DNA of 28,214 bases, taken from IMG/VR virus record IMGVR_UViG_3300037261_000011, positions 1 to 28,214 of that record; one strand, 5' to 3'. Under the pieces are notes generated by a model. The model saw only the letters and a program-made list of their open reading frames with translations, was not told the DNA's origin and searched no databases. Made by a program: the position numbers and the translations under genes. The stretch is from a virus. This document shows positions 1 through 7,999 of the stretch, piece by piece (position 1 is the stretch's first letter; each line of letters opens with the position of its first letter).

Positions 1-4
1 TGAT

Positions 5-274
5 ATGATATACCTTTGTCACAACTGGGAATCGCGATTGGTAAAAATCGGGTTCACCAGATTTACGATCAGGAGAGAGAAGCAATTGAGAATGCTTTAT
101 CCGAGATCAGAATTCGTTTTCGTTTTTAATGGCGATTTAGAATTGGAAAAATCTCTTCACCAGCGATTCCACAAACAGAGAGTGTTTGGAGAATGGTTTG
201 ATCTCACTAGCGCAGACATCTCCAATTTGGAGGAAGAACTTGAAAGTCAGTCTGATTACGAGGCCATTCGATGA
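5..274 (+). CDS. GIY-YIG-like small nuclease (Mug113/T5orf172 type)
   Basis: An 89-residue protein with the pattern of the Mug113/T5orf172 branch of the GIY-YIG superfamily: an IYL strand at the N-terminus, VKIGFT around residues 13-18, a conserved Arg in the following helix (RREKQLR), a glutamate (LELEKSLHQRF) and the closing GEWF near residues 62-65. Such proteins are common phage accessory genes thought to be nucleases or nuclease-derived DNA-binding proteins. The ATG lies five bases into the window, so a longer N-terminus cannot be excluded, although MIYL is a natural start for the family. Its stop overlaps the next start as ATGA, implying coupled translation. The fold assignment is from motif recognition; the activity is inferred. 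Confidence 0.7.
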   Translation: MIYLCHNWESRLVKIGFTRFTIRREKQLRMLYPRSEFVFVFNGDLELEKSLHQRFHKQRVFGEWFDLTSADISNLEEELESQSDYEAIR

Positions 275-1038
275 ACCAAGATTTGATCGCTCAGGACAGA
301 TCGGAGATGAATGTTTTATTCATCCATTCTGAATTAGACGACGCCGGGCTAAAGCCGTCCGAGTTTCGAGTGTATGCACATCTCAGTCGCAGAGCCGGGA
401 AAGGGAGAGCTTATCCAGGAATCGATTCTATCTCCGCTGTTTGCCGAATAAACAAAACAACCGCTATCGAGGCTATTAAACATTTGGAGTCGATGGGAAT
501 GATCGAGGTAAACCGGATAAAAGGCGTTCGTAATGTTTATGTTTTAACTAAGCGCTCGCGTTGGTTAATCGACCGTTCCAATCCAGGTAACGGTATGCCC
601 CCCGTGCTATTTGAAGTAACGGACAGTTCCATATCGGGTAACGGTGCCGTGCCAAATGGGGGAACGAAAGGTAATCCACAAAGGATATCCAAAGGAGGTA
701 ATCCTTCGTTAGCGTTAAAGATTTACTCCGCCTACCCAAGAAAGATTGCCAAACCAGCGGCACTCAAAGCAATCGAGAAGGCGCTCATTCGCTTTAATGA
801 TGAAGTGCACGACAAGACACTTTTGGAGCTGACACAACTTTACGCAACCAGCGTGGAGGGAACCGAGCAAACTTTTATCCCGTATCCCCAGAAATGGTTC
901 AACCAGGAACGTTTTAACGACGATCCGGCAACGTGGAAAAACGGAGAGCAGAAAACCCCAGGTGAGAATAAAAGTCAGCATACACACGCTTTAATGAGCG
1001 ACAGATTATGGGAAAAGAAATTCGGCAACAACTCCTAG
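271..1038 (+). CDS. Phage replication protein with N-terminal helix-turn-helix
   Basis: 255 residues. The N-terminal half (about residues 20-95) is a winged helix-turn-helix of the HTH_36 kind: YAHLSRRAGKG, then IDSISAVCRINKTTAIEAIKHLESMGMIEV. The C-terminal part (about 150-220) carries the pattern seen at the end of many phage replication initiators: YSAYPRKIAKPAALKAIEKAL, a run of helices, then FIPYPQKWFNQERFNDD. Between them is a Gly/Asn/Pro-rich linker. This is the usual architecture of phage replisome-organiser proteins that bind the origin and recruit helicase. No origin iterons were seen inside the gene. Start is the ATGA overlap with the upstream gene. The role in replication initiation is inferred from family resemblance. 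Confidence 0.7.
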   Translation: MNQDLIAQDRSEMNVLFIHSELDDAGLKPSEFRVYAHLSRRAGKGRAYPGIDSISAVCRINKTTAIEAIKHLESMGMIEVNRIKGVRNVYVLTKRSRWLIDRSNPGNGMPPVLFEVTDSSISGNGAVPNGGTKGNPQRISKGGNPSLALKIYSAYPRKIAKPAALKAIEKALIRFNDEVHDKTLLELTQLYATSVEGTEQTFIPYPQKWFNQERFNDDPATWKNGEQKTPGENKSQHTHALMSDRLWEKKFGNNS

Positions 1039-1280
1039 ATCGAATCATGGCCCTTTGCGAGGAGCACGGATGCTCTGATAAAATCAAAAAACTCCATTCC
1101 GCGCAATACGTAGATCAGCGCTGGAATCCCCATCCTCCGATTGAATTTCGGAAGTGGTGGAAAACACAGCCTGATTACGCGCAAGGAATCGACGCCGTCC
1201 GCGCATTCAACTGTCAATGCTACCGAGACGCTTGGAGTGAGGCTAAAACACATGGCGTTGATACTCGCAGTAGCGGATAA
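1008..1280 (+). CDS. Small hypothetical protein
   Basis: 90 residues, charged and Trp-rich (QRWNPHPP, FRKWWKTQPDYAQGIDAVRAF), with no recognised domain. The first ATG overlaps the replication gene by 31 bases; a second in-frame ATG at 1047, just after that gene's stop, gives a 77-residue product and is equally plausible. Neither has a clear Shine-Dalgarno sequence. The single long frame between two real genes, on the same strand, supports it being coding. No function is proposed. Confidence 0.5.
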   Translation: MGKEIRQQLLDRIMALCEEHGCSDKIKKLHSAQYVDQRWNPHPPIEFRKWWKTQPDYAQGIDAVRAFNCQCYRDAWSEAKTHGVDTRSSG

Positions 1281-1322
1281 AGATTTAACCGAACAACTAA
1301 CAACCAAGAAAGAAAACTGAAA

Positions 1323-1688
1323 ATGACAACGAACAAAAAAAACATCAACGGGATTACTACATGGACGCGGCCTATGATATATTCGATCTTCGCGATCCTT
1401 ACTGCGGCGATCTGCTTCTCGCAGACGCTGGCACCGCAGGCTCTCAACCAACAACCGGGCATCCTTGAGATTGCACATTTCAACGCGGAGCGCACCGAGG
1501 TCACATTCACCGGCGGCTGGCACGACGAGTGGCTTCGGGTCCGGCGCCACAACCATCCGAGCGCAGAGGAGCGCGGGTTTGATCCGTCATACACGAACCT
1601 GGTGAGCGACTTCAAACCAATCGTGACGAAGCGCGGAGACAAGTGGGAAATCGAGTTCACTTCCGAACTTACTCAAGGTCTCCCATGA
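1323..1688 (+). CDS. Membrane-anchored or secreted small protein
   Basis: 121 residues with an N-terminal hydrophobic segment (about 18-36, MIYSIFAILTAAICF) preceded by Lys/Asn-rich sequence, so it is a signal anchor or cleavable signal. The rest is soluble and probably beta-rich, with WLRV, then FKPIVT and WEIEF towards the end. The same spaced motifs (WLRI, FKPVVT, YRIEF) occur in the product of 11090-11479, so the two look like distant paralogues. The stop overlaps the next start as ATGA at 1685. The function is unknown; an extracytoplasmic role at the host membrane is an inference from topology only. Confidence 0.6.
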   Translation: MTTNKKNINGITTWTRPMIYSIFAILTAAICFSQTLAPQALNQQPGILEIAHFNAERTEVTFTGGWHDEWLRVRRHNHPSAEERGFDPSYTNLVSDFKPIVTKRGDKWEIEFTSELTQGLP

Positions 1689-2101
1689 ATCTGACAGAGA
1701 GAGCAGGGTATATGCGAAAATGGAGGTTAAAGAACCGGGATAAGATTAACGCTCGCGACAGACAGCGATATGTCGCTAATCCAGAACGCAAAACATCTGC
1801 GAACAATAAATACAAACTTTCGCATGTCGCGGAGGTCAAGGCACGCTTACGAAAATGGCGATTAAAAAACAGATCCAAGATCAGTGAATACAGAAGTCGT
1901 CGGGACAATATGGATCGCGCAAATCAGCTACGCCGAGAGAAATACGCGATCGCTTCCACGGATGATACGAAACGACTAGATTGGTTAGAGAATGGTTCTT
2001 CCAAATCAATTAAAACCGCGTGGGATTTTGTAGATAAGAACGGAAGAATCACTCGTGCCACTATCGACGCAGCAATGGCGGATGATACGAAGGAGCAGTA
2101 A
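1685..2101 (+). CDS. Basic repeat protein, HNH-accessory-like N-terminus
   Basis: 138 residues. The ATG at 1685 was chosen because it makes an ATGA overlap with the previous gene; a frame from 1643 would run 42 bases further upstream. The N-terminal two thirds is very basic and contains two copies of a unit built on RKWRLKNR(D/S)KI (about residues 10-19 and 59-68), the kind of Arg/Lys/Asn-rich helix that precedes HNH domains in phage endonucleases. No HNH core is present, so it may be a decayed nuclease or a stand-alone nucleic-acid-binding protein. The C-terminus (DTKRLDWLE ... TRATIDAAMADDT) resembles a tail found on many small phage proteins. Confidence 0.6.
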   Translation: MNLTERAGYMRKWRLKNRDKINARDRQRYVANPERKTSANNKYKLSHVAEVKARLRKWRLKNRSKISEYRSRRDNMDRANQLRREKYAIASTDDTKRLDWLENGSSKSIKTAWDFVDKNGRITRATIDAAMADDTKEQ

Positions 2102-2107
2102 GATTTT

Positions 2108-2287
2108 ATGGATAACAACACCGATTCCGAAGGAGCAGAGAAACCAATAGGACAGGCCATGCACTACGTCCCGACATTTAGAGAGAAGATTGGTTGGAAA
2201 TTATTTCCTCGCACCTGGACTGAACATCCTGAATTGACCAACAGCAAGGACGGCTTGGTTTGTCGAACGGTAGCAAAGACAAACTGA
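2108..2287 (+). CDS. Small conserved-type phage protein
   Basis: 59 residues. An AAGGAG lies about a dozen bases before the ATG; a second in-frame ATG is at 2159. The part from YVPTFREKIGWKLFPRTW to the C-terminal DGLVCRTVAKTN resembles, from memory, a small phage protein with the pattern FREKLG-KLFP followed by a short beta hairpin, often encoded near replication genes. No catalytic motif is visible. The last 28 bases overlap the TTG-initiated frame that follows. Function unknown. Confidence 0.5.
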   Translation: MDNNTDSEGAEKPIGQAMHYVPTFREKIGWKLFPRTWTEHPELTNSKDGLVCRTVAKTN

Positions 2288-2664
2288 TCGCGTCCCTGCA
2301 AGATGCCTCTGGCTTTTGCGAGAAACATCGACCAACTGGAGGTAGGAGGAATTGTCTCGTTTGCGGCTGTGAAAAACTAAGCTATGCCCTAGACCGAATT
2401 TCTTATTTAATGGAGAAGCCGAACGAAATGGAAGTGAGTGAATACGGAGTGACTTGCGATGAAGGGGCTGTCGTCCAAAAGGTTGCCGCCCTCCAACAGC
2501 AGCGAGACGCACTACAAAACGCAATTCGATGGGCACTCGGCGAGCACGAAACTGACGGTTTCAGAGAACGTTACGATGGCGATCCTCCCTATTGGTGGAG
2601 AAAAGAACTTCGCGCCCGCGCTGCTATCGCTTTAGCTACTCCAAAACAGAACGCGAATAAATAA
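2260..2664 (+). CDS. Small protein with Cys/His cluster
   Basis: 134 residues starting at a TTG that overlaps the upstream gene by 28 bases. TTG is chosen because the conserved-looking Cys/His stretch CEKH...CLVCGC (residues about 19-37) lies well before the first internal ATG at 2410. The Cys/His spacing suggests a small metal-binding site. The remainder is helical with a coiled-coil-like QQQRDALQNAIRWAL and an acidic/aromatic end (RYDGDPPYWWRKELR). This resembles short phage proteins of unknown role. The start codon is the least certain part. Confidence 0.5.
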   Translation: MSNGSKDKLIASLQDASGFCEKHRPTGGRRNCLVCGCEKLSYALDRISYLMEKPNEMEVSEYGVTCDEGAVVQKVAALQQQRDALQNAIRWALGEHETDGFRERYDGDPPYWWRKELRARAAIALATPKQNANK

Positions 2665-2714
2665 AAGCTGCTTGTCGTCTCCGGGGCGATGCGTTAGAAG
2701 AGAAGTTGTCGATA

Positions 2715-3284
2715 ATGAAAAAGAAACCGAAGAAAGCGAAGGTCGCGCCCCTGTCCAATGGCGCCAAGGAGATCACCGGCATCATCACCGGGCTCCTCAA
2801 GGGCTTGACCTCGCATCACGCCGAGTTGGAGATTAAACCGATGCGGTCCGGCAGCATCCTGGGTATCGAATACACGGTGCATGCTGACGATATGCCAAAA
2901 GCAGTCGGGTTCTATGGCCGGCACCACGCCGCGCTGGTCGAGATCGCCAACGCACTGGGGAACCGTCACGGCATCAAAGTCGTGTTGAGTTTGCTCGAAC
3001 CGATCAAGGGCGAGAAGATGCCGCCGCGCGGGTTCATAGCGAACAAGAACTGGCAAGAGGAACCGACCCGCGAACTTCTTAAAGAAACCCTCACCGCGCT
3101 ACTCACGCAACCGTTCGAGATCAAGCCGACCGCTGGCGAGATCAACACCTTTTTCCACATCACGACAAAGGACTTAGGCTTCGAGAAACTGAGGAATTCG
3201 CTCTACATCTTGTTCGACGCGATCGGTAAAGCGCAAGGGCGGCTGATCTACATCACGGGGGACAAGGAACCGGAAGCAGCTTGA
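2715..3284 (+). CDS. KH-like RNA-binding domain protein (tentative)
   Basis: 189 residues from the ATG at 2715; a TTG three codons upstream is the alternative. The N-terminus is a lysine-rich patch (MKKKPKKAKV). Around residues 50-100 the order IEYTVHADDMPKAVGFYGRHHAALVEIANAL ending in VVLSLLEPI matches the shape of the YlqC/COG1837 KH domain: a strand, a D-x-x-x-x-hG-x-x-G loop, a helix and a final strand. A second similar pass (FFHITTKDLGFEKLRNSLYILFDAIG ... LIYI) follows. KH-like folds bind single-stranded nucleic acid. The GxxG loop is imperfect (GFYGRH), so the call is moderate. It is followed by a 24-nt hairpin repeat. Confidence 0.4.
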   Translation: MKKKPKKAKVAPLSNGAKEITGIITGLLKGLTSHHAELEIKPMRSGSILGIEYTVHADDMPKAVGFYGRHHAALVEIANALGNRHGIKVVLSLLEPIKGEKMPPRGFIANKNWQEEPTRELLKETLTALLTQPFEIKPTAGEINTFFHITTKDLGFEKLRNSLYILFDAIGKAQGRLIYITGDKEPEAA

Positions 3285-3305
3285 AAATGCGAAAACAACT
3301 TTTCA
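3282..3305 (+). repeat. 24-nt hairpin repeat, copy 1
   Basis: TGAAAATGCG, AAAA, CAACTTTTCA. The outer TGAAAA/TTTTCA arms pair; the inner stem is imperfect. It overlaps the stop codon of the KH-like gene by its first bases and ends four bases before the next ATG, so it could mask a ribosome site. Confidence 0.6.
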
Positions 3306-3309
3306 TTTT

Positions 3310-3729
3310 ATGACCCGCGAAGACATAGCAAAGCTGAGTGATGACGATCTCCGAGTAAAGGTCGCAGAATCTATAGGCTGGACTGACATCTTAACGATTC
3401 CAACAGAGGCGTGCGGAAACCAATACTGTGGTCGCAATCCGAAATATATAAATGGTCAAATTCCTGACTATTCTAGCGACCTCAACGCCATGCACGAAGC
3501 AGAAAATGATCCTAAGCTTTCACGCGAGCGAGATATTTGGAGTAAAAATCTGCGCGAAATCTTGTCACGCGAGGTAGGAATACCGTGCGAAATTCATTAC
3601 ACGGAAACCGGGCCTGGAGATACAGATGATCTTGTTTACGATCTTTTGAGAATGACCGCTCGCCAAAGAGCAGAAGCGTTCTTGGCGGTAATGCAGGAAC
3701 CGGAGGTTGAAAAGTCGAAAACGACTTAA
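3310..3729 (+). CDS. Phage ABA-sandwich domain protein
   Basis: 139 residues. It opens with TREDIAKLSDDDLRVKVAESIGW, continues with DYSSDLNAMHEAE and ends with RMTARQRAEAFLAVM. This succession is what I recognise as the phage ABA sandwich domain (Phage_ABA_S), common in phages of many hosts and of unknown biochemical role. The region between (CGNQYCGRNPKY) is a cysteine-bearing insert. A 24-nt hairpin ends four bases before its ATG and another copy overlaps its 3' end, so the gene is bracketed by the repeat family. This may bear on its translation or on mRNA processing. Confidence 0.65.
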   Translation: MTREDIAKLSDDDLRVKVAESIGWTDILTIPTEACGNQYCGRNPKYINGQIPDYSSDLNAMHEAENDPKLSRERDIWSKNLREILSREVGIPCEIHYTETGPGDTDDLVYDLLRMTARQRAEAFLAVMQEPEVEKSKTT

Positions 3730-3731
3730 CA
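3708..3731 (+). repeat. 24-nt hairpin repeat, copy 2
   Basis: TGAAAAGTCG, AAAA, CGACTTAACA. AAGTCG/CGACTT is a perfect stem. The copy includes the stop codon of the ABA-sandwich gene and ends two bases before the DUF5131 ATG. It shares the CTTAACA ending with copy 6. Confidence 0.65.
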
Positions 3732-3733
3732 GA

Positions 3734-4567
3734 ATGAAGAACTCGGCGATACAATGGTGCGATCACACCTATAACCCGTGGCTGGGTTGCCGGAAGGTCG
3801 CGCCCGAGTGCGAGAACTGCTACATCGTCGAAACGACACCGTTGCGGGTCCGCGGTATCAAACACGGCTCACAGCGCGTCAGAACATCGGAGGCTTACCG
3901 AAAGCAACCGCTGCGATGGAATGTGAACGCTGAGCTAGAATTTGCGCTCGGAATAAGGCGAGAACCACCGCGTGTGTTTTGCTTATCGCTTGGCGACTGG
4001 CTTGATAGCGAAGTGCCAATCGAATGGTTTGCAGAATTACTAGTGATGATTCACGATACGCCAAACCTAGATTGGTTATTACTTACGAAACGACCTCAGA
4101 ACTTTTTAGGTCGAATGCGTATGGTGAGGCGGCATGGGGACGGTTTCGTTTCGACCGGAGTCGCTGAATGTTGGATTGAAAACCGGCCTCCGCGCAACGT
4201 GTGGATAGGTGTAAGCGCTGGTGCCGATCAACGCGAGGCGCTCGACATTCCAGCAAAGATTCATTTTCTCAGTTGCGAGCCAATGCTCAAACCGCTCGAC
4301 ACGAAATTTCTTCCCACGCAGGAATTCGATTGGATCATATTCGGAGGCGAGAGCGGAAAGAACGCGCGACCATGCCGAACAGATTGGATTCGAGACGGAG
4401 TTAAATTCTGCGAACGAAACGACATCGCTTGCTTCGTGAAACAACTCGGCGCGAATGCGATCGGATACAACGGCTCCGCTAAATACGAATTGAAGGATTC
4501 GCACGGCGGAGACATGGAAGAGTGGAGTCCTGATCTTAGGGTGAGAGAATTTCCTTTACCGAAATAG
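3734..4567 (+). CDS. Gp37/Gp68 family protein (DUF5131)
   Basis: 277 residues. The start is the ATG at 3734; an upstream in-frame ATG at 3707 lies inside the preceding gene. The N-terminus shows the family signature IQWCDHTYNPWLGCRKVAPECENCY, with Cys residues spaced as C-x6-C-x2-CY, then SLGDWLDSEVP, WLLLTKRPQN, NVWIGVSAGADQ, HFLSCEPML and IIFGGESGKNARPC. This is the DUF5131 family, a radical-SAM-like fold with a cysteine cluster found in many phages. Substrate and reaction are unknown. It starts two bases after the second 24-nt hairpin. Length and all family blocks appear complete. Confidence 0.85.
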   Translation: MKNSAIQWCDHTYNPWLGCRKVAPECENCYIVETTPLRVRGIKHGSQRVRTSEAYRKQPLRWNVNAELEFALGIRREPPRVFCLSLGDWLDSEVPIEWFAELLVMIHDTPNLDWLLLTKRPQNFLGRMRMVRRHGDGFVSTGVAECWIENRPPRNVWIGVSAGADQREALDIPAKIHFLSCEPMLKPLDTKFLPTQEFDWIIFGGESGKNARPCRTDWIRDGVKFCERNDIACFVKQLGANAIGYNGSAKYELKDSHGGDMEEWSPDLRVREFPLPK

Positions 4568-4699
4568 CAAAGCGGCGGAGATTGCGAGTGTCCTATGCTA
4601 CGCCGGAATATATCAGGTCTCGGACGCTGGGCGCGTTAGGAGAATGGTATCACGAATCCTAGCAGCCCGCAATGACTTACAAGAAATTGCAAAGCGCGC

Positions 4700-5299
4700 A
4701 TGATCCCCACAACCCAACTAGAGAACGAGTCCACCAAAGCCTACGAAGCCTTCCGGTGCTACCTCGACATGGGAGAAAAGCGATCAGTCAACGCCGTGGC
4801 AGCCAAGTGTCAGAAAAGTATTAGTTTAATCAATCGCTGGTGTCAGCGATACAAGTGGAGGAATCGAGTGAAGTCGGCGCATTTCGACGAAGCGCAAATG
4901 GATCGTGACGCTACGGCCCAGGCCAAGCTCGAAGTCGCCCGCAAGAAAGAAGCGCTGCAGCTCCGGGTAAAAGAGCGAGGAGAGATTCTATTCGACAAAC
5001 TATCAGCGAAGTCAGAGCAGTTACTGCAACTCCCGGCCGTCAGATCCGTAACAAAGGATGGTAAGACAATAGTTGAACCGGCCAATGCCGCGTTCTTCTC
5101 GGCTGGAGCGCGCCTCGCCGAAGCCGCAGACAAGATCGGGCGTCTGACTGCCGACATGCCGACGTCATTCGGAGAACTGACTGGAAAAGACGGCAAAGCG
5201 TTGATACCTACCGTCCAGCCGATCCTGAACTACATTGTCAACGAAGATGCCAACTCTCGCGCTGCCAGAGCAAGATTCAAAAGCCCTCGTCGATCTTAG
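4700..5299 (+). CDS. terS: Terminase small subunit
   Basis: 199 residues. Residues about 10-55 contain an N-terminal helix-turn-helix typical of packaging initiators: AYEAFRCYLDMG, RSVNAVAAKCQKSISLINRWCQRYKWRNRV. A long charged coiled-coil segment follows (AQAKLEVARKKEALQLRVKERGEILFDKL), as expected for the oligomerisation region of small terminases, and then an Ala-rich helix. It lies immediately before the large terminase and overlaps it by 53 bases. The small subunit recognises the packaging site and loads the large subunit. The N-terminal HTH and the position support the call; the packaging site itself was not identified. Confidence 0.8.
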   Translation: MIPTTQLENESTKAYEAFRCYLDMGEKRSVNAVAAKCQKSISLINRWCQRYKWRNRVKSAHFDEAQMDRDATAQAKLEVARKKEALQLRVKERGEILFDKLSAKSEQLLQLPAVRSVTKDGKTIVEPANAAFFSAGARLAEAADKIGRLTADMPTSFGELTGKDGKALIPTVQPILNYIVNEDANSRAARARFKSPRRS

Positions 5300-6701
5300 C
5301 GATCTGCCTTACCAACTGCATCCGACGCAGGACTTGGTATTTCGGAATAACGACGCGAACGAGGTGCTCTATGGTGGAGCGAAGGGCGGTGGTAAGAGCT
5401 TTCTGATTCGCTACTGCTTCTGCGCCTGGGCGATGTTTACTCCAGGAGTGCAGCTCTATCTCTTCCGACGAACGCATCCGGATTTATGGAAGAATCACAT
5501 GGAAGGACCGAGCAGCTTTCCAAATATGCTGGCAAAGTGCGAGGCGAAAGGTCAATGCGCGATCATTGGAAAAGAAGTGAGATGGGCGAATGGTGCGCGA
5601 ATCTTTCTCAACCACCTGCAACTCGAACGTCACGTCACCAAATATCAAGGTGTCGAATGCCACGCCGCGGGTTTTGATGAGCTCACGCAATTTTCTGAGT
5701 ATCAATATCGCTACGTCACGGGCTCAGTTCGACTCGGTAGCTTCGTTCCGACAGGCCCGTTCGCGCACATCTTCCCGATTATCCTGAACGGCGCGAACCC
5801 TGGCGGCATTAGTCACGACTTCGTTAAACAACGGTTCATCGACCAAGGGCCGTACGAGATAAAACACCGGACAGAGAAAGAGGAAGGCGGATTCTACCGG
5901 CAGTTCATCCCCGCGCGCGTCGAGGACAACCCAGAGCTGCTTAAAAACGACCCGACCTACTTGGAGCGCCTAGAGGGCATGGGCAACCCCGAGCTTGTGC
6001 GGGCGATGCGCGAGGGCGACTGGGATGTCATCGCGGGCTCGATGTTTGGCTACGTCTGGCGCAACGAGCGTCACGTCTGCGAGCCGTTTGCTATTCCCGC
6101 GACCTGGGACATCTGGCGCGGCGGAGACGACGGCTACAACGCGCCGGCATCTGTCCACTGGTTAACCCAGAACCCGGACAACGGGACGTTCTACGTGATC
6201 GCGGAGATTTACGAGAAAGGGCTGTTGCCAGACGAGTTCGCCAAGAAAACGTTGGAGATGGACTTCTCGATTCGTGTCAACTTCGGCGACGACGAAGTAG
6301 GCGAAAACGATTTGGAGCTGGCTGGTAAGATGGACTCGGCCGCGTTTTCGGATACTGGCACAGGCAAAGAGAGTCGCGCAGCGCAGATGAACCGGATGGG
6401 ATGCCGCTGGCGCGCGGTCGAGAAAGGAACCGGAAGCAGAGTCATGCGCGCTCAGATGATGCACAAGGTGCTGGCGCCGAATCCGCTGATGCACAAAGAT
6501 CGAAATGGCGTCTGTTTTCCTGGCCTCCGAATCTTCTCGCGTTGCACTGCGGCGATCCGCACAATACCGAAGTTGCCGATCTCAGAGAAAAACCCAGAGG
6601 ACGTTGACACGACCGGCGAGGACCACGCCTTCGACTCAATCACCTATGGCTTAACCGAGAAGCGGGCTTACTTTACCAAGGCGAAGATCACCGGGATATG
6701 A
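5247..6701 (+). CDS. terL: Terminase large subunit (packaging ATPase/nuclease)
   Basis: 484 residues from the ATG at 5247; a TTG at 5235 is the only nearby alternative. Walker A is GAKGGGKS (residues 44-51). Walker B is AAGFDE (about 140-145), followed by the TQFSEYQYRYV segment characteristic of phage terminases. The C-terminal half has RNase H-like nuclease acidic residues: Asp in GGDDGYNAPASVHW, DSAAF, and DHAFDSITYGL near the end. The enzyme powers DNA translocation into the prohead and cuts concatemers. It overlaps the small subunit by 53 bases and the following methylase by ATGA. Length is normal for the family. Confidence 0.93.
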   Translation: MPTLALPEQDSKALVDLSDLPYQLHPTQDLVFRNNDANEVLYGGAKGGGKSFLIRYCFCAWAMFTPGVQLYLFRRTHPDLWKNHMEGPSSFPNMLAKCEAKGQCAIIGKEVRWANGARIFLNHLQLERHVTKYQGVECHAAGFDELTQFSEYQYRYVTGSVRLGSFVPTGPFAHIFPIILNGANPGGISHDFVKQRFIDQGPYEIKHRTEKEEGGFYRQFIPARVEDNPELLKNDPTYLERLEGMGNPELVRAMREGDWDVIAGSMFGYVWRNERHVCEPFAIPATWDIWRGGDDGYNAPASVHWLTQNPDNGTFYVIAEIYEKGLLPDEFAKKTLEMDFSIRVNFGDDEVGENDLELAGKMDSAAFSDTGTGKESRAAQMNRMGCRWRAVEKGTGSRVMRAQMMHKVLAPNPLMHKDRNGVCFPGLRIFSRCTAAIRTIPKLPISEKNPEDVDTTGEDHAFDSITYGLTEKRAYFTKAKITGI

Positions 6702-7708
6702 AAACTGATTTGCTGACCATTCTTTGCGGCGACGCGCTCGAACAACTTCGGACTTTGCCGGACGAGAGCGTGCAATGCTGCGTGACGAGTCCGCCTTACT
6801 GGGGTTTGCGTGATTACCAGGTCGAAGGTCAACTCGGCCTCGAAAAAACGCCGGAGCAATACGTCGCCAAAATGGTCGAAGTGTTTTGCGAAGTCCGCCG
6901 CGTCCTGAAAAGGGATGGGTCTATGTGGCTTAATCTCGGAGATAGCTACTGGACTGACTCGCCGGTGCGGTCGAAGGCATCCGAGGCTTTCAGCGGGAAA
7001 TGGGATCCTGCGCAAACCGCATCGCGCGGCGGGCTTCGCAAAACAGCCGCCAAGAGTGGCGTATTCAAAAACAAAGACCTCGTCGGCATACCGTGGATGA
7101 CCGCCTTCGCCTTGCGCGCGGACGGCTGGTGGCTACGGAGCGACATCATTTGGGCAAAACCAAACCCAATGCCGGAGAGCGTGACGGATCGACCGACCAA
7201 ATCGCACGAATATCTTTTCCTGCTGACCAAGTCGGCGAAGTATTATTACGACGCGGAGGCGATTCAGGAGAGAGCGGTGACGAACGAAGATCGACCAAGC
7301 GGAATTATTCGGGATCGCATTTTGGATTACGACAGCAAGGAAAAACAGCTTAGGAATCGAAAGAGCGGAGATTATGGGAATGGTGCCGGCAGAAACGACG
7401 GCGACAATCATCCTTCAGGTGGGTGGACTGATTTAGAATATCGAAACAAGAGGAGTGTCTGGACGGTAAACTCTCAGCCATACGCCGACGCACACTTCGC
7501 AACCTACCCACCGGACCTAATCAAACCCTGCATCTTGGCCGGAAGCAAGCCGGGAGATATTATACTCGACCCATTTGCAGGGAGCGGCACAACCGGAATG
7601 GTCTCGCTCGAGCTCGGCAGGAAAGTCACGCTCATAGAACTTAACCCCGAATACGTGAAGCTGATCGAGCAACGGTGTAATACGACGCCAGGACTTGCAC
7701 TCACATGA
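6698..7708 (+). CDS. Site-specific DNA methyltransferase, N4/N6 beta type
   Basis: 336 residues. The catalytic motif TSPPYW is at about 30-35 and the SAM-binding motif DPFAGSGT at about 291-298, so the catalytic motif precedes the SAM motif, as in beta-class amino-methyltransferases. Between them lies a target-recognition region with GIPWMTAFALRADGWWLRSDIIWAKPNPMPESV, a well-known conserved block of this family. It would methylate adenine N6 or cytosine N4. It follows the terminase by an ATGA overlap, and no restriction partner is near, so protection against host restriction is the likely role. The recognition sequence cannot be predicted by eye. Confidence 0.93.
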   Translation: MKTDLLTILCGDALEQLRTLPDESVQCCVTSPPYWGLRDYQVEGQLGLEKTPEQYVAKMVEVFCEVRRVLKRDGSMWLNLGDSYWTDSPVRSKASEAFSGKWDPAQTASRGGLRKTAAKSGVFKNKDLVGIPWMTAFALRADGWWLRSDIIWAKPNPMPESVTDRPTKSHEYLFLLTKSAKYYYDAEAIQERAVTNEDRPSGIIRDRILDYDSKEKQLRNRKSGDYGNGAGRNDGDNHPSGGWTDLEYRNKRSVWTVNSQPYADAHFATYPPDLIKPCILAGSKPGDIILDPFAGSGTTGMVSLELGRKVTLIELNPEYVKLIEQRCNTTPGLALT

Positions 7709-7992
7709 GAGGCCACCGCACCACCAGCGCACAAGAGAGCGACATCGGCCTCGCGATCAGCGGCGCGACATTGGAGCAAGCGCCAGAGATGACGTTGTGT
7801 TATGGAATGCGCCGGACAGAAAATGAGTTGGCGGCGTTCATGTCGATGACTCGGCAGGGCGTCAACATGATCGAGAAACGAGCCATTCGAAAGTTGAGAA
7901 AAGCGATTTTCCTGCGCAGAGACCCGGTGCTATGCGAGTTGATCGAACAAATCACGGGAACGGATTTGCGTGAAACAAAAAAAGTTGTCTAG
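7705..7992 (+). CDS. Sigma-70 region-4-like helix-turn-helix protein
   Basis: 95 residues. The segment about 34-66 (GMRRTENELAAFMSMTRQGVNMIEKRAIRKLRKAIF) has the layout of sigma factor region 4: a first helix, a turn, a recognition helix with SMTRQGVNMIEKRAIRKLR, which parallels VSRERVRQIEARALRKLR. No region 2 or 3 is present, so it is not a complete sigma factor. It could be a small transcription regulator or anti-sigma-like adaptor. The ATGA overlap with the methylase indicates co-translation. The HTH is seen in the sequence; the regulatory role is inferred. Confidence 0.65.
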   Translation: MRGHRTTSAQESDIGLAISGATLEQAPEMTLCYGMRRTENELAAFMSMTRQGVNMIEKRAIRKLRKAIFLRRDPVLCELIEQITGTDLRETKKVV

Positions 7993-7999
7993 TCGCAAC

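Noticed and set aside
1035-1556. 173-codon minus-strand open frame
   Set aside because: It crosses two plus-strand genes and a gene boundary, has unnatural composition and no recognisable motif; treated as a shadow.
2090-2134. Two GAAGGAGCAG copies about 35 bases apart
   Set aside because: Short purine-rich repeat; the first serves as a ribosome site and the second lies in coding sequence, so chance is a sufficient explanation.
4588-4662. 24-codon GTG frame with a GGAG upstream, in the gap before the small terminase
   Set aside because: Too short to support without homologues; the rest of the 132-base gap shows nothing notable.
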